DNA from: Pontiellaceae bacterium
GTDB lineage: Bacteria; Verrucomicrobiota; Kiritimatiellia; Kiritimatiellales; Pontiellaceae
Length of the DNA: 64,000 nucleotides
Assembly (NCBI GenBank): GCA_016937945.1
Contig: JAFGVP010000006.1
Location: 1 to 64,000 of the forward strand
Reading direction: 5' to 3'
Below, one piece after another: positions 1 to 10,182 of this stretch. Numbering within the stretch: position 1 is the stretch's first letter; the number at the start of each line of letters is the position of its first letter. Both the position numbers and the translations under genes were made by a program. The notes beneath the pieces are model-generated. The model did no database searches, was not told the DNA's origin, and was given only the letters and a program-made list of their open reading frames with translations.

Positions 1-2393
1 CGGGAACCGGCGACAGCCGCACGCTGGTCGTGGATGCCTGCCGGGCCGCCGCAGCACAGTATCCGGATATTGACTGGAGTGTCTATGATGGCGATGGCGA
101 CGGGGTGATTGATTCGCTATGGATCATTTTTGCGGGTACATCAGAGTCGTCGGGCAAATTTTATGAGGACGCCATACATCCAGAATCGCAGTTATGGGCG
201 CATAGCTGGAGTGTGTATCCGCGTCAGGAGATTGCAGACGGAATATCAGTGGGGCCCTTCATCATGCTCCCGGAAAACAGCGGCATGGAGGTCGTTTGCC
301 ATGAATACGGCCATGCTCTGGGTGCTATAGATCTGTATGCGTATCAGGAGGGGAACCTTTCCCCATTCAGCTGGGCCCTGATGAACACCTCTCAGTCCGG
401 ATTCCCGCTGCTCATGCTTCCGTCTTCCATGGATCCTTATCATCTGGACGGGTGGGGCTGGCTGCATCCCTATTCCATCACGAATCCGGCAGATACGGCG
501 ACGGTGGAATTGTATCAGGCGGGAAACGGTCTGGATCTTCCGTCGGGAACCTATCGCTCCGCCCGGATCCGTCTGGAAGATCAGCCGATTCCCTTGCCGG
601 TCGCTCCTCCTTCGGACCACGAAATCTGCTGGTGGGGCGGAAAGGATAACTATCTTCTGGTAGAACTGGCTCCGACGAATACCTTTTTTATTTCCGGTGC
701 CAATGCCGTTCTTTCCTTTCAGATGACCTATGACATTGAGCTGGACTGGGATTATCTGGATTGCATGCTGATCACAAGTCCTGATGAACAACGCTGGACG
801 ACCAATACGGTGTCGTATACCGGAACAAGTTCGAATTTTCCCGACTATCATGTGGAAACGATTGAGCTTGGCGATTATGCAGGGCAGTATTTCCGGTACA
901 AATTCCTTTACAGGACGGACTCAAATACATTGGAGGAGGGGCCGTTTATCGGCGAAATCATTCTGGAGGAGGGCGGGGAATCCGATGTGCGGCGGTGGTC
1001 GGCCGAGGACCCGCAGGGGATGCAGACCGACTGGCGGACCACGAACGGATCCCGTATGGTGCCGCACTATTACTACCTGCAGTGGCGGAACACAGGGGAA
1101 GATGGCGGGTATGATCAGGGACTTGGGTATGCGTCGAATTTTGCCGGCCGGGCGACCTCTGGGCTGTTGACCTGGTATGTTAATGAGCTTTATACCGACA
1201 ACGAGGCTCCCGACTACCTGGCAGACTATCCGTCCTATGGTGCCAAAGGGATGGCCATGCTGGTGGATGCTCATCCCTCCGTCTTTTTCTACACAAATGC
1301 GTTCGAGGGGTACCCCTGCACCAATGCACTGGCATATTATAATAATTCCTTTCTGAGCCGGGATATTGCATTTGGACTGCGGGACACATTCCCGTTTGCT
1401 GATGGAATAAACGGTGGGCTGGCCGGGCGCCCGTTCTTTACGGATTGCCGGAATTACGGGGCTGGCGTAGAGTATAGCTACCTTAATCCAGCATCGGTTC
1501 CGCCTCAGTTTGAATGGTCTGCCCGCTCGTTTGACGGCAGCGTGGTGACCCCTTCAAAAAATGCGTATGGCTGTCGGGCACCCGGGATGCCTGCCCAGTC
1601 TGAGATTCATCGGGTCTGGCTGGATCGGGGGAGATATAATCACGAATTTGAGTTCGTCTCGCTGCCCGGAGGCGCCGGTAATCCTCTGGACGTCGGGGGG
1701 GAGTATGGCTGGAATTTTGAAGTGATCGAAGATAAGGGGACCTCCGCCGTTGTGCGCATCTGGAACAGTCATTACCACGCGCCTTATCCCGTGTTGGTAG
1801 ATTGTTTCGGGGCGGGAGGCTCGTGGCCGGCCGATGATTTCCTTGCGGCACCGGAATCGAATACCGTCGTACAGATTGCGGCGGATGCCTATCACCATAT
1901 CGAGAAGCTGCTATGCAATGGCGTTGAGATTCCGGAGGCGGTTGGTCTTCGGGAGTATGAGCTGGCCATGGGCGCGGTCATCTCCAATTCATCCGTGTAT
2001 GCCTTTTTCAGTGCGGATCTTGTCGATGGAAGCCGAATTCCGCAACAGTGGTTTGTGAATCAGGGGATACCGTTGACGCCCGATGTGCTTGGTTCTGACT
2101 ATGATGGCGACGGTATCAGCAACGAAGATGAATACCAGTCCGGGACACGGGCCAATGATGCGGAGTCCGGCTTGAAGCTGGCACTCTCACCATCCGCCGG
2201 CGGAGTATCTCTGGGCTGGCAGAGCGAGTGGGGCCGCTGGTATGAGCTGGATGTTTCCACCAACCTGTTGACCGATCCGTTCCGGCGGGTGATAGGGCCG
2301 CTTCCGGGGGAATATGATTTCATGAATCAGGAAATGCCCCTGTCTGAAGACGGAGTCGGGTTTTACCGGGTCCGTGCTGTACCGGACGAGTGA
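1..2393 (+). CDS. Secreted M6-family metalloprotease, 5' truncated by the window edge
   Basis: The reading frame is open from base 3, so the true start and any signal peptide lie upstream; an internal GTG at 30 is only the first start codon in the window. About 90 residues after that GTG is HEYGHALGAID (HEYGH at 300-314), which fits the HExxHxxGxxD zinc site of M6 (immune inhibitor A-like) peptidases. A DGDGDGVIDS calcium-loop-like stretch lies 50-60 residues earlier, as is usual in M6. Near the C-terminus, DYDGDGISNEDEY looks like a thrombospondin type 3 or EF-hand-like calcium loop. It is followed by a beta-rich module of about 70 residues ending FYRVRAV. The protein probably hydrolyses proteins outside the cell. 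The M6 assignment is firm; the substrate is unknown. Confidence 0.85.
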   Translation, partial: GTGDSRTLVVDACRAAAAQYPDIDWSVYDGDGDGVIDSLWIIFAGTSESSGKFYEDAIHPESQLWAHSWSVYPRQEIADGISVGPFIMLPENSGMEVVCHEYGHALGAIDLYAYQEGNLSPFSWALMNTSQSGFPLLMLPSSMDPYHLDGWGWLHPYSITNPADTATVELYQAGNGLDLPSGTYRSARIRLEDQPIPLPVAPPSDHEICWWGGKDNYLLVELAPTNTFFISGANAVLSFQMTYDIELDWDYLDCMLITSPDEQRWTTNTVSYTGTSSNFPDYHVETIELGDYAGQYFRYKFLYRTDSNTLEEGPFIGEIILEEGGESDVRRWSAEDPQGMQTDWRTTNGSRMVPHYYYLQWRNTGEDGGYDQGLGYASNFAGRATSGLLTWYVNELYTDNEAPDYLADYPSYGAKGMAMLVDAHPSVFFYTNAFEGYPCTNALAYYNNSFLSRDIAFGLRDTFPFADGINGGLAGRPFFTDCRNYGAGVEYSYLNPASVPPQFEWSARSFDGSVVTPSKNAYGCRAPGMPAQSEIHRVWLDRGRYNHEFEFVSLPGGAGNPLDVGGEYGWNFEVIEDKGTSAVVRIWNSHYHAPYPVLVDCFGAGGSWPADDFLAAPESNTVVQIAADAYHHIEKLLCNGVEIPEAVGLREYELAMGAVISNSSVYAFFSADLVDGSRIPQQWFVNQGIPLTPDVLGSDYDGDGISNEDEYQSGTRANDAESGLKLALSPSAGGVSLGWQSEWGRWYELDVSTNLLTDPFRRVIGPLPGEYDFMNQEMPLSEDGVGFYRVRAVPDE

Positions 2394-2415
2394 CGGGGAT
2401 GGAGCCGGCGGGGGC

Positions 2416-3852
2416 TCACTCCTCTTTCAAGGTATCGAACCATTCCTTGCAGGCAAATATGGATGGGAAAAATCCGCCGGTATGCGTGGCGGATGGAAGC
2501 GGATCGATCAGCTGAACGAGATTGCTTGATGCTCCGGCATTCAGAAAGGCATTGACCGCTACAACCGAGTTTGAATAAGGGACGATGTCATCGGATGCAC
2601 AGTGATAAAAGTGTGTCGGAGCGGTCGGAACCCAGTCCCGATAGGTGTCATTTTTCCGCAATGCTGCCACAAACGGATCATTCGTATTTCCGATGGCATT
2701 ACTGATAAAGGCGTCGGTCAGGATTTCGGCCGGAACGGTCGGAAGCTGCGCGCTGATTTCAGAGCCGTAATGGCTGCCGTCAAAAAGAGAAGGAAGGCTG
2801 TCGGCATAGGGCGGCTTGAAAAAGTCGTCGCAGGTTCCAAAATGATAGACTGAATTCAGGCCGAGGATGCTGTAGGGGACATAGGCCGGGAAGTTATAGG
2901 CCTGACCGGAAAAGATTAGAGGTTGCATCGTGCCGGAGAGGTCATGCGGGCCGGCCATCGGGGCGGAGGCGGCGAGGGGGAATTCCTTTGCGTGGAAGGT
3001 TTCCAGTTCCCGCTGGAGGGCCAGAGTGGCGTGACCGCCCTGCGAGTAGCCGGCGATAAAGAGTCGGCCGTTAGGCTGCGGTAGGGGAGCCGTTTTCATA
3101 AACTGCAGGACGGCCCGTAGCATATCGACGGAAGCGACGGCTTCGGAGCGTGCGTGCAGATACGGATGCAGGCCGGGCGAGGTATTTCCCATGCCGGGAT
3201 AGTCGGGCATCGAGACTGCATATCCGCCGGTTGCAAAAATCATTCCGGAATTAACATCCGCAGTTGTGCGGCCTTCTGAGGGGGCAATCTGATCGGCGCA
3301 CAAGGTTCCATGCTGAAGCGATATCATGGGAACCCGGGCAGGAGGCTCGGGAAAGGATGATCCGGGCACTTTCGTTGGGACCAGCAGCAATCCGGAGGCA
3401 AGATCCGAGAGGTTCCGATGGTCGAAGGTTTCATACACAACAGCGATCATCGCTACCGGATAGTGGACCTGATTGGTGTCGAGTCCATAGTACCGAAAAA
3501 TAGATGTCAGATTGGTAGGCGAAACATAACCTATGAAGGTAGTACTTTCCAGCCGCCCTCGTTCTGCATGGCGAACTTGGTAAAACGTTTGGGGAGCTTC
3601 GGCGTATGCGGACCAGTTGGTTGTCGAAGATGGCCAAAGATCAACTTCTCCGGCGGCAACCCAGTTGCTTGTCATTAAGTCGGTGTTTTTCTGAAGGCCG
3701 AATCCGTCCCGGTTTGTTGCTGTGGTTTCAGACCATTCGAGTTGCACGATTCCGTTGGTTGAATCGACCGTGCATTGAGTAAACTCTGCCGCAGGAGCCT
3801 TTCCGGCCAGCATGGCGAGGAAGTTTATAAAGAATATATGTCCTGTTTTCAT
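2416..3852 (-). CDS. Secreted alpha/beta hydrolase (lipase-like)
   Basis: A 478-residue protein. The ATG at 3852 is chosen because it puts a signal peptide (MKTGHIFFINFLAMLAG) at the N-terminus; an in-frame GTG at 3876 would place extra residues before it, and neither start has a convincing SD. An N-terminal module of about 80 residues (VQLEWSETT to FYQVR) resembles the C-terminal module of the preceding protease. The rest is an alpha/beta hydrolase: nucleophile elbow GYSQGG (Ser about 270), a likely acid in CASDDIVPYS (about 420) and a likely catalytic His in SATHTGG (about 456). The overall pattern resembles secretory lipases and esterases. It converges with the protease gene, 22 bp apart. 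Ester hydrolysis is likely; the substrate is not. Confidence 0.75.
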   Translation of the reverse strand: MKTGHIFFINFLAMLAGKAPAAEFTQCTVDSTNGIVQLEWSETTATNRDGFGLQKNTDLMTSNWVAAGEVDLWPSSTTNWSAYAEAPQTFYQVRHAERGRLESTTFIGYVSPTNLTSIFRYYGLDTNQVHYPVAMIAVVYETFDHRNLSDLASGLLLVPTKVPGSSFPEPPARVPMISLQHGTLCADQIAPSEGRTTADVNSGMIFATGGYAVSMPDYPGMGNTSPGLHPYLHARSEAVASVDMLRAVLQFMKTAPLPQPNGRLFIAGYSQGGHATLALQRELETFHAKEFPLAASAPMAGPHDLSGTMQPLIFSGQAYNFPAYVPYSILGLNSVYHFGTCDDFFKPPYADSLPSLFDGSHYGSEISAQLPTVPAEILTDAFISNAIGNTNDPFVAALRKNDTYRDWVPTAPTHFYHCASDDIVPYSNSVVAVNAFLNAGASSNLVQLIDPLPSATHTGGFFPSIFACKEWFDTLKEE

Positions 3853-4056
3853 CTTCTCATAGTTGCACGGATACACCGGTTGGAACGAGGAAAAGGATAT
3901 AGGAACTGATCCGGAAAAATCGGATCAAATCCGGGTAAATCCCCGAAATCCCCCTATACGGAGTCGTATATTTTTCGTATTTACGGCTTGAATGAGAGGG
4001 AGATGCACCTAATATGACCCGCTCATTCATGGGAGAGGTATGTCTTGACCGAGTGG

Positions 4057-4084
4057 TTGAAACTTTTCCCTGAACGAATAACAT
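4057..4084 (+). promoter_or_regulatory. Candidate promoter for rpsA
   Basis: TTGAAA (4057-4062) and TAACAT (4079-4084) are 16 bp apart and lie about 40 bp before the rpsA ATG. Upstream, TGAATGAG (3989-3996) and CTCATTCA (4022-4029) form an inverted repeat. No obvious SD precedes the ATG, which is common for rpsA because S1 binds its own leader. The promoter is a by-eye match only. Confidence 0.35.
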
Positions 4085-4123
4085 GAACAAAAGGTCAGGG
4101 CGCGCGTGTGCCCGCTTTATAAT

Positions 4124-5845
<1,722 letters not shown>

Positions 5846-5867
5846 TTTCAACTGCTTCAATGAAAAG

Positions 5868-5894
5868 CCTGCCCGGATTCGGGCAGGTTTTTTT
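5868..5894 (+). terminator. Intrinsic terminator of rpsA
   Basis: CCTGCCC, loop GGATTC, GGGCAGG, then seven T residues: a perfect 7-bp GC stem with a T-tract, 22 bp after the rpsA stop codon. Confidence 0.93.
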
Positions 5895-5985
5895 GTGACT
5901 TTCGCGCGCAGGTATGGCTAAATGCGCGCTTTCTTTCCGGGACTGTTTCTCGCGCAACGATGCAAGGAAATACAATTTGCATCCA

Positions 5986-6015
5986 TTGCGGCTTTCGCGA
6001 AGCGGGCGTGATAAT
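5986..6015 (+). promoter_or_regulatory. Candidate promoter for tyrS
   Basis: TTGCGG (5986-5991) and GATAAT (6010-6015) with an 18-bp spacer, ending about 20 bp before the tyrS ATG. There is no T-box-like leader. By-eye match. Confidence 0.4.
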
Positions 6016-6036
6016 GATTCCCGAGAATTGATAGGT

Positions 6037-7254
6037 ATGGATATGAACATTGAAGAACAACTCGATTTCCTCTCGGCGCGTGCGGTCGATTTCATCAACC
6101 GCGACGACATGAAGAAGAAACTGGAAAAGGCCCAGTCCGAAGGCCGCGGCCTGCGGATTAAATACGGCGCCGATCCGTCCGCTCCGGACATCCATCTCGG
6201 CCATGTGGTCGGACTCAATAAACTGCGCGAATTTCAGGAAGCCGGCCATACTGTCGTTTTCATTATCGGCGACTTTACCGGCATGATCGGCGACCCGTCC
6301 GGGAAATCGGCAACGCGTCCGGCGCTTTCCCGGGAGCAGGTTGCGAAAAACGCCGAAAGCTACAAGCAACAGGTTTTCAAAATTCTTGATCCGGAGAAGA
6401 CCGAAGTCCGCTTTAATTCCGAATGGCTCGGCGAAATGAAGTTTGAGGATGTGATCCGCCTGACGGCCCACGTGACGGTTGCTCAGCTGCTGGCCCGCGA
6501 CGACTTTTCCAAGCGCTATTCGGAAAACCGACCGATTTCGCTGGTTGAATTTCTCTACCCGCTGGTGCAGGCCTATGACTCCGTCATGGTGAAAGCCGAT
6601 CTTGAACTCGGCGGAACCGACCAGCTCTTTAACCTGCTGCTCGGCCGTGAGCTCCAGAAAATCATGGGGCAGGAGCCGCAGTGCGTTATGACGCTTCCGC
6701 TGATCGAAGGTCTCGACGGTGTGAACAAGATGAGCAAGAGCCTGAACAACTATGTCGGCGTCGATGAAACTCCGCGCGATATGTACGGCAAGCTCATGAG
6801 CGTGCCGGACGACCTGATGTGGAAATATTTTGAATACATTCTCTGCTGGCCGGCAGACAAGGTGAAGGAGACCCATGCCAGGGTCGCCGGTGGCGAACTG
6901 CATCCGCGCGCCGTCAAGGACATGCTGGGGCAGGAAGTGGTTGCCCGCTTTATCGGCGAAGATGAAGCGAAGGCGGCCTCGGAGGAATTTACGCGCATCT
7001 TTGCGAAGGGCGATCTGCCGGATGAGATTCCGGAAGTAAAGGTTCCCGCCGGCGTGGAGATGATCGGTCTGTTGAACCTGATGGTGCTGGCCAAGCTGGC
7101 CAACAGCAACGGCGAGGCCCGCCGTTTGATCAAGCAGGGGGCCGTGAAGATCAATGATGAAAAAATCAGCGATGAACGCGCAGAGATTAAACCGGAAGAC
7201 GGCATGATTATCCGTTCCGGCAAGCGCGGCTTCGCGAAAGTAGTAATAGGTTAA
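6037..7254 (+). CDS. tyrS: Tyrosyl-tRNA synthetase
   Basis: A 405-residue class I aminoacyl-tRNA synthetase that charges tRNA-Tyr. The HIGH motif appears as HLGH (residues 53-56) and the signature loop as KMSKS (231-235). An S4 RNA-binding domain occupies the C-terminal 60-70 residues (EARRLIKQGAVKIN). The order and length fit the TyrRS subgroup with HLGH and a canonical KMSKS. The frame is open back to 5914, but the MDMNIEEQ start at 6037 matches the family N-terminus; ATG 6043 is an alternative. No strong SD is visible. Confidence 0.96.
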   Translation: MDMNIEEQLDFLSARAVDFINRDDMKKKLEKAQSEGRGLRIKYGADPSAPDIHLGHVVGLNKLREFQEAGHTVVFIIGDFTGMIGDPSGKSATRPALSREQVAKNAESYKQQVFKILDPEKTEVRFNSEWLGEMKFEDVIRLTAHVTVAQLLARDDFSKRYSENRPISLVEFLYPLVQAYDSVMVKADLELGGTDQLFNLLLGRELQKIMGQEPQCVMTLPLIEGLDGVNKMSKSLNNYVGVDETPRDMYGKLMSVPDDLMWKYFEYILCWPADKVKETHARVAGGELHPRAVKDMLGQEVVARFIGEDEAKAASEEFTRIFAKGDLPDEIPEVKVPAGVEMIGLLNLMVLAKLANSNGEARRLIKQGAVKINDEKISDERAEIKPEDGMIIRSGKRGFAKVVIG

Positions 7255-7260
7255 ATAAAT

Positions 7261-7291
7261 TCTCACGCAAAGACGCATAGTAAGCGTGAGA
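7261..7291. repeat. Inverted repeat between tyrS and yebC
   Basis: TCTCACGC (7261-7268) and GCGTGAGA (7284-7291) form a perfect 8-bp stem with a 15-nt loop. The sequence after it is AT-rich but has no clean T-tract. It could be a weak terminator, an RNA-processing site or a leader hairpin for yebC. Confidence 0.5.
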
Positions 7292-7320
7292 CCATTTATA
7301 TTTTAGCAGGAGGTTTAGTA

Positions 7321-8079
7321 ATGGCCGGACATAGTAAGTGGGCAAACATCAAACATCGTAAAGGCAAGGCCGACGCTGCACGAGGTAAGGTTTTCAGCAA
7401 GATTGCCAAGGAAATCATCGTGGCGGCATCAGCCGGAGGCGGCAATGTGGATGACAACATCCAGTTGCGGGCATTGGTTCAGAAGGCCAAGGGCGTTTCC
7501 ATGCCGAAAGACAATATCGAGCGCGCCATCAAGAAGGGCACCGGCGAGCTCGAAGGCGGTCAGTTGACAGAGGGCTCCTACGAATGTTACGCCGCCGGCG
7601 GCATTGCCGTGGTGATCAAGGTCCTGACCGACAACAAGAACCGTTCGGCTTCCGAAGTCCGTCATGCCATGAGCAAGGCCGGCACCGAGCTGGCGACGCC
7701 CGGTTCCGTCAGCCGCATGTTCCAGCGTAAGGGCCAGATCTTCATCGACAAGGACAAGTCCGATGAGGAAACCCTGATGGAAGTGGCACTCGAAGCGGGG
7801 GCTGAAGACCTGAAGACCGATGGCGAACAGTTTGAAATCATCACCGATCCGAATGATTTTGATACGGTTTCGGAAGCGATTACCAACGCCGGCATTCCGA
7901 TGGATGAGGAGTCGCAGATTACCATGATTCCCGACATGGTTACGGAAGTAACCGATGTGGCGCAGGCGCAGCAGATCATGAAGTTCGTTGATGCGCTGGA
8001 AGCGCTCGACGATGTTCAGGATGTCTACACCAACTTTGACATCTCCGACGAAATCGCCGCCCAGCTGGACGCGGAATAG
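7321..8079 (+). CDS. yebC: YebC/PmpR family protein
   Basis: A 252-residue protein with the family N-terminus MAGHSKWANIKHRKGKAD and full-length similarity, including the central TEGSYECYAAGG segment and an acidic C-terminal third. Members act as DNA-binding regulators or as translation factors that relieve ribosome stalling; which applies here cannot be told from sequence. The start is fixed by a strong SD (AGGAGG) ending 7 nt before the ATG. A terminator follows. Confidence 0.95.
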   Translation: MAGHSKWANIKHRKGKADAARGKVFSKIAKEIIVAASAGGGNVDDNIQLRALVQKAKGVSMPKDNIERAIKKGTGELEGGQLTEGSYECYAAGGIAVVIKVLTDNKNRSASEVRHAMSKAGTELATPGSVSRMFQRKGQIFIDKDKSDEETLMEVALEAGAEDLKTDGEQFEIITDPNDFDTVSEAITNAGIPMDEESQITMIPDMVTEVTDVAQAQQIMKFVDALEALDDVQDVYTNFDISDEIAAQLDAE

Positions 8080-8104
8080 CATTAGTTCCGATTCGGAATG
8101 CATA

Positions 8105-8130
8105 AAGCGGCTCGTTTGCGGGCCGCTTTT
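8105..8130. terminator. Terminator after yebC, possibly bidirectional
   Basis: AAGCGGC (8105-8111) pairs with GCCGCTT (8122-8128), followed by TTCTGTTTT. It lies between convergent yebC and the kinase remnant ending at 8150. Confidence 0.85.
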
Positions 8131-8149
8131 CTGTTTTCCCTGTGGAACG

Positions 8150-9517
8150 TTATGCGGCGCCAGTCCTTGATTCTTCTTTTCCGGCGGTATTCATGAGAAG
8201 AGCGTCTGTTTCTAAAGGCACTTCAAAGTAAACCTGAAAGGTGGTTCCTTCGTTCGGGGTGCTGTCGATGGTGATCCATCCGTTATGTTGCTGGGCAATG
8301 CCGTGAATCACGTAGAGTCCGAGGCCGGTGCCTTTTTCCGGCCCCTTGGTGGTATAAAACGGTTCGAACAAACGGGATTGAATTTCCTTCGGGATGCCTA
8401 TTCCGGTATCTGAGACGCTGAGGCAGACAAAGCGCCCTGGACGGGCCTGGGCAATGTCCGCTACAGTATTTGCGTCGAAATCGTAATTTTTTGTGGCAAT
8501 GGATAGCGTTCCGCCGTTTGACATGGCGTCGCGTGCATTCACGCAGAGGTTCATGACCACCTGTGTCATTTGGATCCGGTCGGTCTGGATCGTATAGAGT
8601 GCGGACTCAAGCTGCAGTTCGAATTGGATGTTTCTACCCAGCAGGCGTTTAAGCATTTTGCTCTCTTCATGAATCAGGTCGTTAAGTTGCTGCGGAGCAT
8701 ATTCAGTGCTTTGCTTCCGGCTGAAAGACAAAAGCTGCTTGGTCAGGCGGGAGCCGTTTTTGGCGGCCTTTTTGATTTCCTCAATATCGCTGCACAACTC
8801 CGGTCGATCCTGAAGTTCGGTCATCAGCAGAGCGCTGAACCCAAGAATGGTTTGCAGGACATCGTTGAAGTCATGAGCAACCCCGCTGGCGAGCTGACCG
8901 ACGGCTTCCATCTTCTGGGCCTGACGATACTGTTCTTCCAGTCGAAGTTCCTGAGTAATGTTCCGTTTGACGGCAACATAATGCGTAATATTTCCCTCAT
9001 CATCGAAAATAGGGGTAATCGATGCTTTTTCCGTATAAAGGGAGCCATCTTTCCGCAGGTTTTCAAACCGGCCTTCCGTCTTCGCCGGGAATGGCTTCAT
9101 GCAGTGCGAAGGCGGTCAGCATGTTTTCAAAGAGATGTTGGTATTCCGCTTCGCTCTGCCGGATCTTCCGGGTTTGCCGCATGACCTGATGGCGGAGGAA
9201 TCGCACTAAAAAAAGGGACAACACGGCAATGCCGCTGACGATGCCAAGCGAGATCAGGAACCAAATGGGGATCGCGTCCTTCGGTTCCCTCAGTCCAAGC
9301 CAACGATTCCCCGTTTTATGGTAGAACGAGTTTTCATCATATTTCCAGCGTATCGGGTCGATTGTAAAGCCCTGTGGAGTGTCGTCTACATCAAAAAAGT
9401 TCAGCGGATGCATGGGAAATACGCCCATGCGAACATTTCGCATTTCGTCGGACGTCGCCCATGCAGTGCAGGTAAGAAAATAAATAATGTAATCAAAAGC
9501 CGGATTTTAATTGTCAC
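8150..9517 (-). pseudogene. Broken membrane sensor histidine kinase with several lesions
   Basis: The reading frame is interrupted. A signal peptide (MTIKIRLLITLFIFLPALHG, GTG start at 9517) is in one frame; the continuation AWATSDEMRNVRMGVFP is in another, and that second frame has a stop and no start codon upstream. Next comes the beginning of a periplasmic solute-binding-like sensor domain, which jumps from GFTIDPI to its usual ending (YDENSFYHKTGNRWLG), so its middle is missing. One TM segment follows (IPIWFLISLGIVSG). A PAS domain begins (EYQHLFENM), hits a stop at 9063 after DGRPV and resumes in another frame at GRFENLRKDG. The rest is an intact HisKA/HATPase_c kinase core: HDFND His box, N box NLCVNARDAM, G boxes DTGIGIP and GTGLGL. 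A truncated cytoplasmic kinase from the ATG at 9100 cannot be excluded. Confidence 0.8.
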
Positions 9518-9615
9518 GCTGGATAAGCATTAAATGCGCCCAATCTCAGTGTAAGCGCTACTAATTCATAAATATCGAAAATGCGGAGTCGACAGGAGTG
9601 AGCGAAGGCTTCGGC

Positions 9616-9642
9616 GAGCCGGTTTCCGGTCTCTCGTTTTTT
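9616..9642 (+). terminator. Orphan terminator-like hairpin
   Basis: GAGCCGG (9616-9622), loop TTT, CCGG-T-CTC (9626-9633), then TCG and TTTTTT. No + strand gene lies immediately upstream, since the kinase remnant runs the other way. It may end a short non-coding transcript starting around 9530-9600, or be chance. Confidence 0.4.
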
Positions 9643-9711
9643 AATTCAAATTAAGTATACAGCCCTGCGGGTTAGGGCTATATAGCGCTGAATATTCAAT
9701 GCAGGAGCCGA

Positions 9712-10179
9712 ATGAGCCCGACCCTCTGTGCCGATGTGGTATGCCGCCGCGTCGGCCTTAATAGAATCGATGATTTGTTAGCCCTTGAGGATGCTTGCTT
9801 TCCGACCGATCGGGCCAAGCGACGTAATCTGCGCCGCCTGCTGCTCTCCCCCAGCGCCTATTGCGTCGCGGCTTATCTGCGGGGGGATGTGGTCGGCAGC
9901 ATGGTTGTTCTTTTCAGAAGCAATTCGGGGGTGGCGCGGGTTTATTCGCTGGCGGTTTCTCATGCGGCGCGCGGATTGGGGATCGGCCGGCGCATGATGG
10001 CGGGTGCAGAGCGCGAGGCACGCCGGCGCGGATGCGACCGCATGCGACTGGAAGTGCGTATGGACAATATTCCGGCCATCCGCCTGTATGAAAGTCTGGG
10101 CTTTGTGGATACGCAGGTTCTGCCGGGCTACTATGAAGATGAGTCACATGCTTTTGTAATGCGTAAGGAGTTGGGCTAG
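9712..10179 (+). CDS. GNAT-family N-acetyltransferase (RimI-like)
   Basis: A 155-residue single-domain GNAT protein. Motif A, which binds the acetyl-CoA pyrophosphate, is seen as VSHAARGLGIGRRMM (R/QxxGxG/A type), and motif B as NIPAIRLYESLGF. The SD AGGAG sits 5 nt before the ATG. The gene ends 3 bp before the ATP-grasp ligase, so the two are certainly co-transcribed. GNAT enzymes are known partners of RimK-type ligases in predicted peptide-metabolite or protein-modification systems. It may acetylate the amine of the ligase product, which is an inference. Confidence 0.88.
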   Translation: MSPTLCADVVCRRVGLNRIDDLLALEDACFPTDRAKRRNLRRLLLSPSAYCVAAYLRGDVVGSMVVLFRSNSGVARVYSLAVSHAARGLGIGRRMMAGAEREARRRGCDRMRLEVRMDNIPAIRLYESLGFVDTQVLPGYYEDESHAFVMRKELG

Positions 10180-10182
10180 TTC

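Noticed and set aside
5857-7278. 473-codon open frame on the - strand
   Set aside because: Antisense to tyrS and spanning its promoter; no domain.
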